Source: Halieaceae bacterium
GTDB taxonomy: Bacteria; Pseudomonadota; Gammaproteobacteria; Pseudomonadales; Halieaceae
Assembly (NCBI GenBank): GCA_902518075.1
Contig: CABYEX010000011.1
Location: 1-41,357 of the forward strand
Direction: 5' to 3'
DNA length: 41,357 nt
Position 1 is the stretch's first letter. Each line of letters begins with the position of its first letter. The position numbers were made by a program, and so were the translations under genes. The notes under the pieces were generated by a model. It worked only from the letters and a program-made list of their open reading frames with translations, was not told the DNA's origin and did no database searches. Shown piece after piece: positions 24,311 to 34,379 of the stretch.

Positions 24311-25828
24311 ATGACCGTGATCAAACAGCAGGATCTGATAGACAGCGTAGCCGATGCGCTGCAGTTTATTTCTTATTATCATCCTCTCGATTTTGTGCAG
24401 GCTGTTCACCGCGCCTGGGAGATGGAGCGCAATCCTGCTGCCAAGGACGCGATGGCGCAGATTCTCATCAACTCGCGCATGTGTGCGATGGGACATCGAC
24501 CCATCTGTCAGGACACGGGCATTGTCACCGTTTTCATTGAGATCGGGATGTCAGTGCAGTGGCAGGCCGACATGTCTCTCGATGACATGATCAACGAGGG
24601 TGTCCGCCGTGCTTATACCCATCCGGATAATACGTTGCGTGCCTCCATTCTCGAGGATCCCGCCGGGCGTCGCCAGAACACCCAAGACAACACGCCGGCG
24701 GTGATTCACACCCGACTGGTGCCGGGGAATTCGGTTAGTGTGCACGTGGCGGCGAAAGGGGGCGGCTCTGAAAATAAATCGAAGCTGGTGATGCTGAACC
24801 CTTCCGACAGTATCGTCGATTGGGTGGCCAAGACTCTGCCGACGATGGGTGCTGGTTGGTGCCCCCCGGGCGTTCTCGGGATTGGGATTGGCGGCACCGC
24901 TGAAAAGGCGATGGTGTTGGCCAAGGAATCGTTGATGGCCCCGGTGGATATTCACGAGCTCCGTGCCCGCGGACCACAAAACCGCCTTGAAGAACTGCGC
25001 CTTGAGATCATGGATGCGGCGAACCGCACCGGCATAGGCGCGCAGGGTCTAGGTGGGCTGACGACAGTATTGGACGTGAAGATCATGGACTATCCCACCC
25101 ACGCGGCGTCGCTGCCGGTGGCGATGATCCCGAACTGCGCGGCGACGCGTCACGCGCACTTCACGCTGACCGGTGAGGGATCCGCCCTGCAGACGCCGCC
25201 TGATGTGGATCAATGGCCGGATATCAGTTGGAAGCTTGGTGAGTCGGTGCGTCGCGTCAATCTTGATACCGTGACCCGCGAAGAAATTCATACCTGGCAG
25301 CCCGGTGAAACGCTGTTGCTGTCAGGCACTATGCTCACCGGACGGGACGCGGCGCATAAGCGCATGACCCAAATGCTTGAGCAAGGCGAATCGCTGCCGG
25401 TCGAATTGGCGGGCAAGTTTATCTATTACGTGGGCCCTGTTGATCCGGTGAGAGACGAAGCGGTGGGCCCGGCGGGGCCCACTACAGCTACCCGAATGGA
25501 TAAATTCACCGACTACATTCTGCAGGAAACCGGTCTCGCCGGCATGATTGGCAAAGCGGAACGCGGCCATGTGGCGGTACAGGCCATCAAAAAACATGGT
25601 GCGGTCTATCTTATGGCGGTGGGCGGTGCTGCCTATCTGGTCTCTCAGGCGGTGACTAAAGCCGAGGTGGTGGCTTTTGAAGACCTGGGTATGGAAGCCA
25701 TTTACGCCTTCACGGTGCACGATATGCCGGTGAGCGTCGCGGTCGACAGCCAGGGTGAATCGGTGCACGTGACGGGGCCGCAGATCTGGAAGGCACAGAT
25801 CGAAGAGCAGGCGCTTGAGCTCATCTGA
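24311..25828 (+). CDS. fumA: Class I fumarate hydratase (iron-sulfur)
   Basis: Oxygen-sensitive 4Fe-4S fumarase of the FumA/FumB class, interconverting fumarate and malate in the citric acid cycle, 505 residues from ATG 24311. The frame continues upstream to 24263, but the family N-terminus fits MTVIKQQDLIDSVADALQFISYYHP. Cluster and active-site parts: RPICQDTGIVTVFIEIG (first Cys), GWCPPGVLGIGIGGTAEK (second Cys), MIPNCAATRHAHF (third Cys), and in the C-terminal beta domain YVGPVDP and GPTTATRMDKFTDYIL. Both alpha and beta parts are fused in one chain, as in FumA. The 3' end overlaps the TTG start of exonuclease I by 14 bases, so the two are likely co-translated. No second fumarase is visible in the window. 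Confidence 0.95.
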   Translation: MTVIKQQDLIDSVADALQFISYYHPLDFVQAVHRAWEMERNPAAKDAMAQILINSRMCAMGHRPICQDTGIVTVFIEIGMSVQWQADMSLDDMINEGVRRAYTHPDNTLRASILEDPAGRRQNTQDNTPAVIHTRLVPGNSVSVHVAAKGGGSENKSKLVMLNPSDSIVDWVAKTLPTMGAGWCPPGVLGIGIGGTAEKAMVLAKESLMAPVDIHELRARGPQNRLEELRLEIMDAANRTGIGAQGLGGLTTVLDVKIMDYPTHAASLPVAMIPNCAATRHAHFTLTGEGSALQTPPDVDQWPDISWKLGESVRRVNLDTVTREEIHTWQPGETLLLSGTMLTGRDAAHKRMTQMLEQGESLPVELAGKFIYYVGPVDPVRDEAVGPAGPTTATRMDKFTDYILQETGLAGMIGKAERGHVAVQAIKKHGAVYLMAVGGAAYLVSQAVTKAEVVAFEDLGMEAIYAFTVHDMPVSVAVDSQGESVHVTGPQIWKAQIEEQALELI

Positions 25829-27257
25829 GACCTTTTACTGGCACGACTACGAAACCTCTGGGGCTGACGCCACTTTGGACCGACCCTGGCAGTTTGCCGG
25901 GGTTCGTACCAACGCTGATTTAGAGATCATTGGCGAGCCGCTGACTCTTTACGCGCGTCCCACCCCCGACCGACTGCCGCATCCCGCCGCGATCCGGGTC
26001 ACGGGGATCACGCCGCAGCTGGCGGCGGAGCGGGGGTTGCCCGAGGCGGTCTTCATCGCCCGTATTCACCAGGAGCTCGCTCATCCGAAAACCTGCGGCA
26101 TTGGCTATAACTCGATTCGCTTTGATGATGAAATCACCCGGTTTGCCCTATGGCGGAGCCTGCGAGACCCCTACGGTCGGGAGTGGCAAAACGGTAATAG
26201 CCGCTGGGATCTGCTGGATGTTACCCGAGCCTTTAGAGCGCTGCGCCCTGCGGGGATCGAGTGGCCGGTGAAAGAGGACGGCTTCACCAGCTTCAGACTC
26301 GAAGATCTCACCGCAGCCAACGGGATTGAGCACGGTGCGGCGCACGACGCGATGGCCGACGTGATAGCCACCATCGAGATCGCAAAGTTGTTGAAGCACT
26401 GCGACGAGGGCTTGTTTGACACCCTGCACCGGCAGCGCACCAAGCGCACGGTCAGTGGGCTGGTGAATCTGGATGAGCTGACGCCGCTGGTTCATGTATC
26501 GGGTATGTTCGGCGGTGCGAGGCACAATTTGGCGTTGATCGTCCCGGTTGCCTGGAACCCCAAGAACAACAGTGAATTAATCTGCGTCGATCTAGGTAAA
26601 GCACCGGACTTTCTCGAGCAGCCCACCGAGACCGTACGCCAGCATCTCTTCGCTCGGCAGGCGGACCTACCAGAGGGTGTTGAAAGACCGCCGATCAAAA
26701 CCATTCGTCTAAATCGCGCGCCGGTGCTGTTGCCCACCCACTGGGTTGCTGGTGAGGTGGCGGAGTCGCTGGGGCTAGATGGCGACCTGCATCGACGACA
26801 CTTATCCCTATTGTGGGAAGCGCGTGCCAGCGATCCCGTTGGCTTTGTCTCGCGCTTTCAGGATCTGTGGCAGGAGCAGAGTTTCCCGGAGTGGTCTGAT
26901 CCCGATCAGCTGCTTTATCATGGCTTCCTGAGTGACGGAGACCGCAGTCTTTGCGATCAGGCCATTGCCGAGGACCCCGCGGCACTGACCAGCCATAGTT
27001 TTCCGTTTGCCGATCAGCGCCTGCCGGAAATGCTGTTCCGTTATCGGGCCCGCAACTTTCCCGATACGTTGAACGATGCGGAAACCGCACATTGGCGCGA
27101 GCACTGTCAGCTTCAGTGGCAGGAGGGGTCCTTCCCTTTGACGCAGTTTAAGGCAGAACTTGCCGGGGAGCGCGCACATGCAGAGGTGACTGAAACCACC
27201 CTGATAGCACTGAATCAGCTGGAAGAGTGGGTCAGAGCGCTGTCAGTGGAGGGATGA
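25815..27257 (+). CDS. sbcB: Exodeoxyribonuclease I
   Basis: 3'-5' single-strand DNA exonuclease of recombination and mismatch repair, 480 residues (Escherichia coli ExoI 475). It starts with TTG 25815 inside fumA. The DEDDh nuclease domain is seen as FYWHDYETSG (Asp/Glu), GYNSIRFDDEITRFALWR (Asp), and EHGAAHDAMADVIATIEIAK (His/Asp). The SH3-like and helical C-terminal parts follow (VSGLVNLDELTPLVHVSGMFGG, CVDLGKAPDFLEQ, LPEMLFRYRARNFPDTLND). Full length, no defects seen. The TTG and the 14-base overlap with fumA suggest low, coupled translation. The symbol sbcB (also xonA) is taken from Escherichia coli. Confidence 0.95.
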   Translation: MSSSETFYWHDYETSGADATLDRPWQFAGVRTNADLEIIGEPLTLYARPTPDRLPHPAAIRVTGITPQLAAERGLPEAVFIARIHQELAHPKTCGIGYNSIRFDDEITRFALWRSLRDPYGREWQNGNSRWDLLDVTRAFRALRPAGIEWPVKEDGFTSFRLEDLTAANGIEHGAAHDAMADVIATIEIAKLLKHCDEGLFDTLHRQRTKRTVSGLVNLDELTPLVHVSGMFGGARHNLALIVPVAWNPKNNSELICVDLGKAPDFLEQPTETVRQHLFARQADLPEGVERPPIKTIRLNRAPVLLPTHWVAGEVAESLGLDGDLHRRHLSLLWEARASDPVGFVSRFQDLWQEQSFPEWSDPDQLLYHGFLSDGDRSLCDQAIAEDPAALTSHSFPFADQRLPEMLFRYRARNFPDTLNDAETAHWREHCQLQWQEGSFPLTQFKAELAGERAHAEVTETTLIALNQLEEWVRALSVEG

Positions 27258-27296
27258 TCGGCGCTAGAATAGCGAGATAGCAGTGGAGTGCAGTAC

Positions 27297-28310
27297 ATGC
27301 AATTCGCCGGCAGCCATATTCTGAGCATCAGTCAATTTGAGCGGGCTGATGTTGAGCGATTGTTCACCGTTGCCGACGCCATGCGACCCTATGCGCATCG
27401 CGAGCGAATCACCCGCGTACTCGATGGCGCCATCCTTGGCTCCATGTTTTTTGAGCCTTCCACCCGGACCCGAATCAGTTTTGGCAGCGCCTTTAACCTC
27501 CTGGGCGGTGAGGTCCGTGAAACAACCGGTTTTGAGCACTCTGCCATTGCCAAGGGTGAGTCGCTTTATGACACCGCTCGCGTACTGAGTGGTTACTCCG
27601 ACATCATCGTCATGCGGCATCCCGAGGACGGTTCGGTCTCGGAGTTCGCGGCGGCCAGTCGCGTGCCGGTAATCAATGGTGGTGATGGGGCTAACGAGCA
27701 CCCCAGCCAGGCGTTATTGGACCTTTACACGATTCGCTCGGAGCTGGCGGGCAGACAGCGCGCGCTCGATGGTCTGCGCATCGCTATGGTGGGGGATCTG
27801 CGGTTTGGCAGAACCGTGCACTCGCTGTCAAAACTTCTATCGCTGTTTGAGGGCTTGCGCATCAGTCTGGTCTCGCCTGGGGCGCTCAGCATGCCCGAGG
27901 CGGTGGTGGAAACTCTGCGCGCGGCCGGGCACGAGGTGCTGGAAACCGATGTGCTGGAGAGCGGGATTGCTGATGTCGACATCGTGTACAGCACCCGGAT
28001 TCAGGAAGAGCGCTTTGCCAGCCCCGAAGAAGCTGATCTTTACAGAGGGCGATTCCGGCTTAACCAGAGCGTCTATACGGCGAACTGTGAGCCCAACACT
28101 GTGATCATGCACCCCTTGCCTAGAGATTCCCGTGAAGGGGCCAGAGAGCTCGATATCGACCTCAACGACAATCCCAATCTGGCCATCTTCCGCCAGAGTG
28201 ACAACGGCGTGCTGGTGCGTATGGCTCTGTTCGCGCTGATTCTGGATGTGGCCGATCAGGTGGATGAGCATTCGGCGCCTGTGAACTGGTACACGGAGCG
28301 TCGGTTTTGA
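27297..28310 (+). CDS. pyrB: Aspartate carbamoyltransferase catalytic chain
   Basis: Second step of pyrimidine synthesis: carbamoyl phosphate plus aspartate to carbamoyl aspartate. 337 residues from ATG 27297, chosen because GGAG at 27285-27288 is eight bases upstream. GTG 27288 is the in-frame alternative. The carbamoyl-phosphate site is FFEPSTRTRISFGSAF (about 47-62). Further motifs are GDGANEHPSQALLDLYTI and MVGDLRFGRTVHSLSKLL, and the aspartate loop is MHPLPRDSREGARELD. The last part is slightly longer than in Escherichia coli PyrB (311 residues). No pyrI or pyrC lies next to it. TAGAAT at 27265-27270 could be its -10 box. Its stop overlaps the TTG start of the NUDIX gene. Confidence 0.95.
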   Translation: MQFAGSHILSISQFERADVERLFTVADAMRPYAHRERITRVLDGAILGSMFFEPSTRTRISFGSAFNLLGGEVRETTGFEHSAIAKGESLYDTARVLSGYSDIIVMRHPEDGSVSEFAAASRVPVINGGDGANEHPSQALLDLYTIRSELAGRQRALDGLRIAMVGDLRFGRTVHSLSKLLSLFEGLRISLVSPGALSMPEAVVETLRAAGHEVLETDVLESGIADVDIVYSTRIQEERFASPEEADLYRGRFRLNQSVYTANCEPNTVIMHPLPRDSREGARELDIDLNDNPNLAIFRQSDNGVLVRMALFALILDVADQVDEHSAPVNWYTERRF

Positions 28311-28939
28311 CCGCATTCCGACTGCGTTATGGCGCAGAGGATGTGGACCTTCAGCAACGCGAGCGAAGCTTCCGCGGTTATTTTTCATTGGAGACGCTGA
28401 CACTCCGACACCGATTGTTTGAGGGCGGTTGGTCTGCGCCCATGCGCAGGGAGCTGTTTCAGCGCGGTGACGCCGTAGGGGTGCTGCCGTGGGATCCCGA
28501 AACCGATGAACTGGTGCTGATTGAACAGTTTCGTGTGGGTGCGCTGCGCGCTGGTCACAGCCCCTGGATGCTGGAGCTTGTGGCGGGCATCGTGGGGGCG
28601 GGTGAATCGGACAGCGAGATTGTCCATCGAGAGGCAGAGGAGGAGGCGGGGTGCCGGTTGGGACGTTTGGAGTCCATCGCCACTTTTTTCCCCAGCGCGG
28701 GCGCGTGCTCCGAGCAGATTCGGCTGTTTGTTGGCGAGGTGACCCAGTCCCAGCCGGGCACCGTTCAGGGTCTGGAAATTGAGCACGAGGATATTTTGGT
28801 GCATCAACTCCCTCGCGATCAGGTAATGCAGATGCTGGATCGCGATGAGATCAACAATGGTCACACGCTCATCGCGTTGCAGTGGCTGGCGCGCCATGCA
28901 GATCGACTGCGCGCGCAGTGGCGCTCGGACGGCGGCTGA
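28307..28939 (+). CDS. nudF: NUDIX hydrolase, ADP-ribose pyrophosphatase type
   Basis: A putative ADP-sugar (ADP-ribose) pyrophosphatase, 210 residues, close to Escherichia coli NudF (209). The NUDIX box is complete: GIVGAGESDSEIVHREAEEE followed by AGC, fitting G-x5-E-x7-REUxEExGU. Family-type parts around it are GDAVGVLPWDPETDELVLIEQFRVGAL, the substrate-side SPWMLELVAGIVGAG, and ATFFPSAGACSEQIRLFVGEV. It starts at TTG 28307 inside the pyrB stop (TTGA), so it is translationally coupled to pyrB. Other NUDIX substrates are possible, but ADP-ribose fits best by length and SPWMLE-type motif. Confidence 0.9.
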   Translation: MTAFRLRYGAEDVDLQQRERSFRGYFSLETLTLRHRLFEGGWSAPMRRELFQRGDAVGVLPWDPETDELVLIEQFRVGALRAGHSPWMLELVAGIVGAGESDSEIVHREAEEEAGCRLGRLESIATFFPSAGACSEQIRLFVGEVTQSQPGTVQGLEIEHEDILVHQLPRDQVMQMLDRDEINNGHTLIALQWLARHADRLRAQWRSDGG

Positions 28940-28962
28940 TCGGACGTGAGCGGGATTCAAGC

Positions 28963-30534
28963 ATGACGACTGTGGGTAGCGCCGGGGAACCGAGGCTGGT
29001 TCAGTCCTCTGCGGTGGTGGGTTCCGCCACTATGCTCTCCCGCGTGCTGGGTCTGCTACGCGACGTGGTGCTCGCCAATCTGATCGGCGCTAACGGCAAC
29101 GCCGACGCGTTCTTTGTTGCTTTCAAGATTCCTAATTTCTTGCGGCGGCTATTCGCAGAAGGAGCGTTCGCGCAGGCTTTTGTGCCAGTTCTGGCCGATA
29201 CGCGTGAGCACGGCGGTCAGGCTGCGGTGAGAGCGCTGGTGGACAGGGTTGCGGGGGTGCTCGGGGGTACCCTGCTGGTGCTGACTCTCCTTACCGTGAT
29301 GGCGTCGCCGGTGGTGGCGACCATTTTTGCCCCCGGCTTTCTCCGCGATCCAGCCAAGCTAGCGCTGACCGGGGATCTGATCAAACTGACTTTTCCCTAC
29401 CTGTTGCTGATTTCCCTGACGGGTTTTGCCGGCGCTATTCTCAACAGCTACCAGCGGTTTGCTGTACCGGCACTCACCCCCATATTGCTGAACCTGAGCC
29501 TGATTGCTGCAGCACTCTGGTTCGCTCCCGGGTTTGATGAGCCGGTAATGGCGCTGGCCCTTGGCGTGTTGATTGCGGGTTTTGCGCAGCTCTTGTTTCA
29601 GTTGCCGGCGCTGACGGGTATCGGTTTGGTGCCTCGGCCGCGCTGGGCGCCCCGGCACGAGGGCGTCAGGCGGATCATGGTGCTCATGGTGCCCGCCTTG
29701 TTTGGTGTCTCGGTCGGCCAGATCAACTTGCTGCTCGACACCGTTTTGGCATCACTGCTGCCTACGGGCAGCGTTTCCTGGTTGTACTACTCGGACCGGC
29801 TCACAGAATTCCCTCTGGGCGTATTCGCGATCGCTATTGCCACGGTGATTCTGCCCACCATGTCGGGTCAGCGTTCCCGCGCTGACGACCCCGCCTTCGC
29901 CGGTACGCTCAGCTGGGCGATTCGCAGCGTGTTGTTGATCGCCATTCCTGCGACATTGGCACTTGCCGTCTTGGCAGAGCCCCTTTTGGCTACCTTGTTT
30001 CAGTATGGCGCCTTCAGTGGTGATGATCGCGCCATGGCGGCGGCCAGTTTGCGTGCCTACACGCTGGGTCTGGGCGCCTTCATGTTGGTCAAGGTGCTGG
30101 CCCCTGGCTTCTATGCGCGCGAGGACATGCGCACGCCGGTGCGCATTGGCATCATCGCCATGGTGGCGAACATGGTATTCAACGTCGCCTTTGTTTTTCC
30201 TTTGATGTGGTGGCTGAACCTTGGTCATGTGGGCCTGGCGTTGGCGACCAGCGTATCGGCGTGGCTTAACGCGTTGTTGCTCTTCAGAGGCTTGCGTCGC
30301 GACGCGGTGTTACCTCGGGGTAGCTTGCCGGTGAAATGGCTGGTGCAGGTGGGCGCGGCGACTGCCGCAATGGTGTCAGTGCTGCTTTTGCTAATGCCTG
30401 ATCACGCAATGTGGGCGGAATGGCTCTGGTGGCAGCGGGCACTCGAACTTGGCATCCTGTGCAGCGCGGGTCTCGGTGTCTTTGGATTGAGTCTGCTCTG
30501 TTGCGGCGTGCGTCCCGCTGATCTGCGACTCTGA
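28963..30534 (+). CDS. murJ: Lipid II flippase MurJ
   Basis: Integral membrane MurJ (MviN) of the MOP superfamily, moving lipid II across the inner membrane for peptidoglycan synthesis. 523 residues from ATG 28963 with about 14 membrane segments. The frame is open upstream to 28882, but that part overlaps nudF and is not like the family. Family parts: SSAVVGSATMLSRVLGLLRDVVLA, FKIPNFLRRLFAEGAFAQAFVPVL (conserved arginines lining the cavity), LYYSDRLTEFPLGVFAIAIATVILPTMS and KVLAPGFYAREDMRTPVRI. It lies between nudF and ribF and reads in the same direction. In many gammaproteobacteria murJ adjoins ribF, as here. Confidence 0.95.
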   Translation: MTTVGSAGEPRLVQSSAVVGSATMLSRVLGLLRDVVLANLIGANGNADAFFVAFKIPNFLRRLFAEGAFAQAFVPVLADTREHGGQAAVRALVDRVAGVLGGTLLVLTLLTVMASPVVATIFAPGFLRDPAKLALTGDLIKLTFPYLLLISLTGFAGAILNSYQRFAVPALTPILLNLSLIAAALWFAPGFDEPVMALALGVLIAGFAQLLFQLPALTGIGLVPRPRWAPRHEGVRRIMVLMVPALFGVSVGQINLLLDTVLASLLPTGSVSWLYYSDRLTEFPLGVFAIAIATVILPTMSGQRSRADDPAFAGTLSWAIRSVLLIAIPATLALAVLAEPLLATLFQYGAFSGDDRAMAAASLRAYTLGLGAFMLVKVLAPGFYAREDMRTPVRIGIIAMVANMVFNVAFVFPLMWWLNLGHVGLALATSVSAWLNALLLFRGLRRDAVLPRGSLPVKWLVQVGAATAAMVSVLLLLMPDHAMWAEWLWWQRALELGILCSAGLGVFGLSLLCCGVRPADLRL

Positions 30535-30573
30535 CAAGCGGTCATATCCCCATGACTCGCCGCTTGGCACCGG

Positions 30574-30602
30574 CTGATCTGCACTGACTGCGGCGGTATA
30601 CT
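30574..30602 (+). promoter_or_regulatory. Possible sigma-70 promoter of the ribF operon
   Basis: CTGATC at 30574-30579, 17 bases, TATACT at 30597-30602, about 34 bases before the ribF ATG. The -10 box is good and the -35 box weak. Confidence 0.4.
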
Positions 30603-30635
30603 GCGGTTTTCTATATGACAGGGTGACAAACGGGG

Positions 30636-31571
30636 ATGGAGCTCATCCGCGGCCGGCATAATTTGCGCTCCCGTCACCGCGGCTGTGCGGTGACGATTGG
30701 TGCCTTTGACGGTATTCATCTTGGCCATCAGGCGGTGCTGTCGCATCTCAATAAAGAAGCGGATGCACGGGGTATCCCAACCACGGTTGTCACCTTCGAG
30801 CCATTACCGAGGGAGTATCTGCGCCCACTGGAAGCCCCGCCCCGGATCACCACGCTGCGGGATAAATGGCCGCTACTTGAGGCTTGTTATGTCGATCATG
30901 TGCTTTGCCTGCCCTTTAACGAGTGCTTGCGGCAGCTCAGCGCCCGGGAGTTCGTCGAGCAGGTATTTGTCGAGGGGCTTGGTGTGCAGTATCTGGCCTT
31001 TGGTGACGACTTTCGTTTTGGTAATCGTCGCGAGGGGGATCTGGATTATGTCCGCGCGCTGGCCGAAGAATTTGGCTATGCTGTCGCCCCCACGGCGACC
31101 TTGGAAGAGGGCGGAGAGCGGGTGAGTAGCACGCGCATTCGGGCTGCGTTGGCCGACGCGGATTTTGACAGCGCGGAGCGCTTGCTCGGTCGGCCCTTTG
31201 AAATGTCCGGGCGTGTTCAGCACGGGCAGAAACTGGGCCGGCAGCTGGATGCACCGACAGCCAATATCGCGCTGCACCGCATCCGATCGCCGCTGCACGG
31301 CGTGTATGCGGTGAACGTATCGGGTGGTGGGCTCAGTGATGCCCCTGGGGTGGCCAATGTGGGTGTGAAGCCCACTATTGGCGAGAGCCTGGAGGCGACA
31401 CTGGAAGCGCACGTCTTGGAGGGTGCGCCCCATTTATATGGGGAGCGGCTGACAGTGCGGTTTAGACACAAGCTTCGCGACGAACGGAAATTTCCGTCTC
31501 TTGATGCCTTGAGGGAAGGTATCGCGACGGACAAAGCCAATGCCCGTGCATGGCTTGCGGACCACGGATGA
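30636..31571 (+). CDS. ribF: Bifunctional riboflavin kinase/FAD synthetase
   Basis: Makes FMN from riboflavin and FAD from FMN, 311 residues, near the usual length. The N-terminal FAD synthetase (nucleotidyltransferase) domain carries AVTIGAFDGIHLGHQAVL (about 18-35, GxHxGH-type motif) and later YLAFGDDFRFGNRREGD, with RVSSTRIRAAL (ISSTxIR motif). The C-terminal riboflavin kinase domain has GRQLDAPTANIAL (PTAN motif), GVYAVNV and GVANVGVKPTIGE. It is first of the ribF-ileS-lspA-fkpB-ispH operon, three bases before ileS. A TATACT box upstream suggests the operon promoter. No FMN riboswitch is evident before it. Confidence 0.97.
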   Translation: MELIRGRHNLRSRHRGCAVTIGAFDGIHLGHQAVLSHLNKEADARGIPTTVVTFEPLPREYLRPLEAPPRITTLRDKWPLLEACYVDHVLCLPFNECLRQLSAREFVEQVFVEGLGVQYLAFGDDFRFGNRREGDLDYVRALAEEFGYAVAPTATLEEGGERVSSTRIRAALADADFDSAERLLGRPFEMSGRVQHGQKLGRQLDAPTANIALHRIRSPLHGVYAVNVSGGGLSDAPGVANVGVKPTIGESLEATLEAHVLEGAPHLYGERLTVRFRHKLRDERKFPSLDALREGIATDKANARAWLADHG

Positions 31572-31574
31572 CGT

Positions 31575-34379
31575 ATGAGTGACTACAAAGCCACGCTGAA
31601 TCTACCCCAGACGGATTTCCCGATGAAGGCGAATCTGGCGCAGCGCGAACCGGAGCGTCTCAAGGCGTGGGCTGAGATGGATCTGTATGGCCAGATGCGC
31701 GAGGCAGCAAAGGGAAAGCCAACCTTTATCCTGCACGACGGCCCTCCCTACGCCAACGGTGAGCTTCACATTGGGCATGCCATCAACAAGATACTGAAAG
31801 ACATCATCATCAAGTCCAAGACTCTGTCTGGTTTTGACGCTCCCTATGTCCCTGGTTGGGACTGCCACGGCCTGCCTATTGAGCTCAATGTAGAAAAGAA
31901 AGTGGGCAAGCCTGGACATAAGGTCACGGCAGCCGAGTTCCGACAGAAGTGCCGCGACTATGCGAGCAAACAGGTTGAAGCCCAAAAGGCGGATTTTGTG
32001 AGGATGGGCGTGTTCGGAGACTGGGCGCACCCTTACCTGACCATGGATTTTCAGTTTGAGGCGAACATTGTCCGCACGCTGGCCAAAATTATTGATCGCG
32101 GGCACTTGCACCGCGGTTTCAAGCCCGTGCACTGGTGCCTGGACTGTGGTTCAGCGTTGGCAGAGGCTGAGGTGGAGTACGCCGACAAGCAATCCTCCGC
32201 GGTCGATGTCGCCTTCCCCTTTGTTGATCGCGGAGAGGCCGCTTCACGGCTGGGGTGTGACGATGTCGAAGCGATCGATCTGGCCATCTGGACTACCACC
32301 CCCTGGACCTTGCCTGCCAACCGAGCGGTGGCACTGTCAGCAGATCTGGAATATGTGCTGCTTGATCTCGGCAGCCGTCGGGTCCTCGTCGCCGAAGCGC
32401 TGGCTGAGGACTGTGTCCAGCGCTTTGGTGCGGCAAGTCACGACATTATTGGGCGCGCCAAGGGTGAGGCGCTGGAAGGACTGTTAGTGATGCCGCCTTT
32501 TGGCGAGGCGGCCGTGCCTATTGTGCTCGGCGAGCATGTGACCACAGAGGCAGGCACCGGGTGTGTGCATACCGCGCCAGCTCACGGTCTGGAAGACTTT
32601 GACATGGGTCAGCGTTATGGGCTCGAGGTATATAACCCAGTTGGCGGCAACGGCGTTTATCATCCTAACACCCCGGTATTTGCCGGCCAGCATATTTTCA
32701 AGGCCAACGACCACATTGTGGCAGCGCTCGATGAGCGCAAGGTGCTGCTGTGTCACGCACCTTTCCAGCACAGCTATCCGCACTGTTGGCGCCACAAGAC
32801 GCCGATTATTTTCCGCGCCACGCCGCAATGGTTCGTCAGCATGACGGGCAACGGCTTGCTCTTTGCCGCAAAAAGCGCGGTGGCGGACGTGCAGTGGATA
32901 CCCGACTGGGGCCGGGCGCGCATCGACAGCATGCTGGCGGAGCGGCCCGACTGGTGTATTTCCCGCCAGCGAACCTGGGGCGTCCCCATTGCCCTGTTTG
33001 TTCATAACACGACCGGCGAGGTTCACCCCGACACGAAATCTCTTATGGAGCAGGTGGCGGTGCGGATGGAGAGCCAAGGTATCGACGCCTGGTTTGATCT
33101 GGACCCTGCCGAGTTGCTGGGTGACGACGCGGCGCACTATGAAAAAGTGACTGACACGCTGGATGTCTGGTTCGATTCCGGTGTCACGCACGAGTGCGTT
33201 TTGCGGGAGCGTGAAGGCTTGAGTTGGCCCGCCGATTTGTACCTGGAGGGCTCTGATCAGCACCGCGGCTGGTTCCAGTCCTCACTGCTGACTGGCATTG
33301 GCACCGATAACACGGCGCCTTATCGTCAGGTGTTGACCCACGGTTTCACGGTTGATGGTGACGGTCGCAAAATGTCGAAATCGTTGGGCAACATCATTCC
33401 TGCGGGCAAGGCGATGCAGGATCTAGGCGCAGATGTATTGAGACTGTATGTGTCCGCCGCTGATTACCGCAATGAAATCTCGGCCTCTGACGAAATCTTC
33501 AAGCGCACCGCCGATGCTTACCGACGTATCCGCAACACGGCGCGCTTTTTGCTCTCCAATCTCGCCGGTTTCGACCCGGTAACCGACTGCTTGCCGGCAC
33601 AGCAGTTACTACCGTTGGATCGCTGGATCCTGGGGCAAGCGCAAAGCCTGCAGGCCGACGTACAGGCGGCCTATGATGACTATCAGTTCCACCTCGTGTA
33701 CCACCGGATACATAATTTTTGCAGTGGTGAATTGGGCGGCTTCTATCTCGATATCATAAAAGACCGACAGTACACCACAGGTACTGATTCGTTACCGCGT
33801 CGTTCGGCGCAGACCGGTCTCTTTCATCTCGCTGAAGCGCTGTGTCGCTGGATCGCCCCGATTCTCAGCTTCACAGCGGATGAGCTATGGGAGAACCTGC
33901 CTGGGCCAAGACCCGCCTCGGTCTTTCTTGCTGAGTGGTATGACGCGCTGTTGGATGCCTCGTCGGACGATGCGATGGAGACGGCTTTTTGGTCGGAGAT
34001 GATGGCCGTGCGGCAACAGGTGAACAAGGCATTAGAGCTCGCCCGAGAGCAGGGCGCGCTCCGCGGTTCACTCGATGCTGATGTCGCGCTCTACGCCGAG
34101 CCCGAATTGGCGAAGCGGTTGCGCAGTCTGGGAGAGGAGCTGCGCTTCGTATTGATTACGTCTGAGGCGACCGTGGCGAGCTTGGACGAGGCGCCCGCTA
34201 CGGCCTACGAGGCAGAGGGCATGGCGCTGCGAATTGTTGCCGTGCCCTCAACGAGTGAGAAGTGCGAGCGCTGTTGGCACCGTCGACAGGACGTAGGGGA
34301 GCACACTGCTCACCCGACCTTGTGCGGGCGCTGCGTCACCAATATCGAAGGTCCTGGTGAGGTTCGGCACTTTGCCTGA
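31575..34379 (+). CDS. ileS: Isoleucyl-tRNA synthetase
   Basis: Class I aminoacyl-tRNA synthetase charging tRNA-Ile, 934 residues (Escherichia coli 938). The HIGH motif lies in [18 protein letters not shown] (about residues 56-73), followed by [11 protein letters not shown]. The editing domain ([14 protein letters not shown] and [16 protein letters not shown]) is complete. KMSKS is at about 598-602 ([10 protein letters not shown]). The C-terminal zinc site shows CERCW and CGRC (about 897-924). Full length and typical. It lies between ribF (three bases) and lspA, whose GTG start overlaps its end by 23 bases. Confidence 0.99.
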   Translation: MSDYKATLNLPQTDFPMKANLAQREPERLKAWAEMDLYGQMREAAKGKPTFILHDGPPYANGELHIGHAINKILKDIIIKSKTLSGFDAPYVPGWDCHGLPIELNVEKKVGKPGHKVTAAEFRQKCRDYASKQVEAQKADFVRMGVFGDWAHPYLTMDFQFEANIVRTLAKIIDRGHLHRGFKPVHWCLDCGSALAEAEVEYADKQSSAVDVAFPFVDRGEAASRLGCDDVEAIDLAIWTTTPWTLPANRAVALSADLEYVLLDLGSRRVLVAEALAEDCVQRFGAASHDIIGRAKGEALEGLLVMPPFGEAAVPIVLGEHVTTEAGTGCVHTAPAHGLEDFDMGQRYGLEVYNPVGGNGVYHPNTPVFAGQHIFKANDHIVAALDERKVLLCHAPFQHSYPHCWRHKTPIIFRATPQWFVSMTGNGLLFAAKSAVADVQWIPDWGRARIDSMLAERPDWCISRQRTWGVPIALFVHNTTGEVHPDTKSLMEQVAVRMESQGIDAWFDLDPAELLGDDAAHYEKVTDTLDVWFDSGVTHECVLREREGLSWPADLYLEGSDQHRGWFQSSLLTGIGTDNTAPYRQVLTHGFTVDGDGRKMSKSLGNIIPAGKAMQDLGADVLRLYVSAADYRNEISASDEIFKRTADAYRRIRNTARFLLSNLAGFDPVTDCLPAQQLLPLDRWILGQAQSLQADVQAAYDDYQFHLVYHRIHNFCSGELGGFYLDIIKDRQYTTGTDSLPRRSAQTGLFHLAEALCRWIAPILSFTADELWENLPGPRPASVFLAEWYDALLDASSDDAMETAFWSEMMAVRQQVNKALELAREQGALRGSLDADVALYAEPELAKRLRSLGEELRFVLITSEATVASLDEAPATAYEAEGMALRIVAVPSTSEKCERCWHRRQDVGEHTAHPTLCGRCVTNIEGPGEVRHFA

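Noticed and set aside
28882..28962. Upstream extension of murJ
   Set aside because: Overlaps nudF and lacks the family N-terminus. ATG 28963 gives the usual MurJ start.
30535..30635. FMN riboswitch before ribF
   Set aside because: The gap is too short and lacks the conserved elements.
32484..33263. 259-codon minus-strand frame inside ileS
   Set aside because: Antisense shadow of a highly conserved synthetase domain; no recognisable product.
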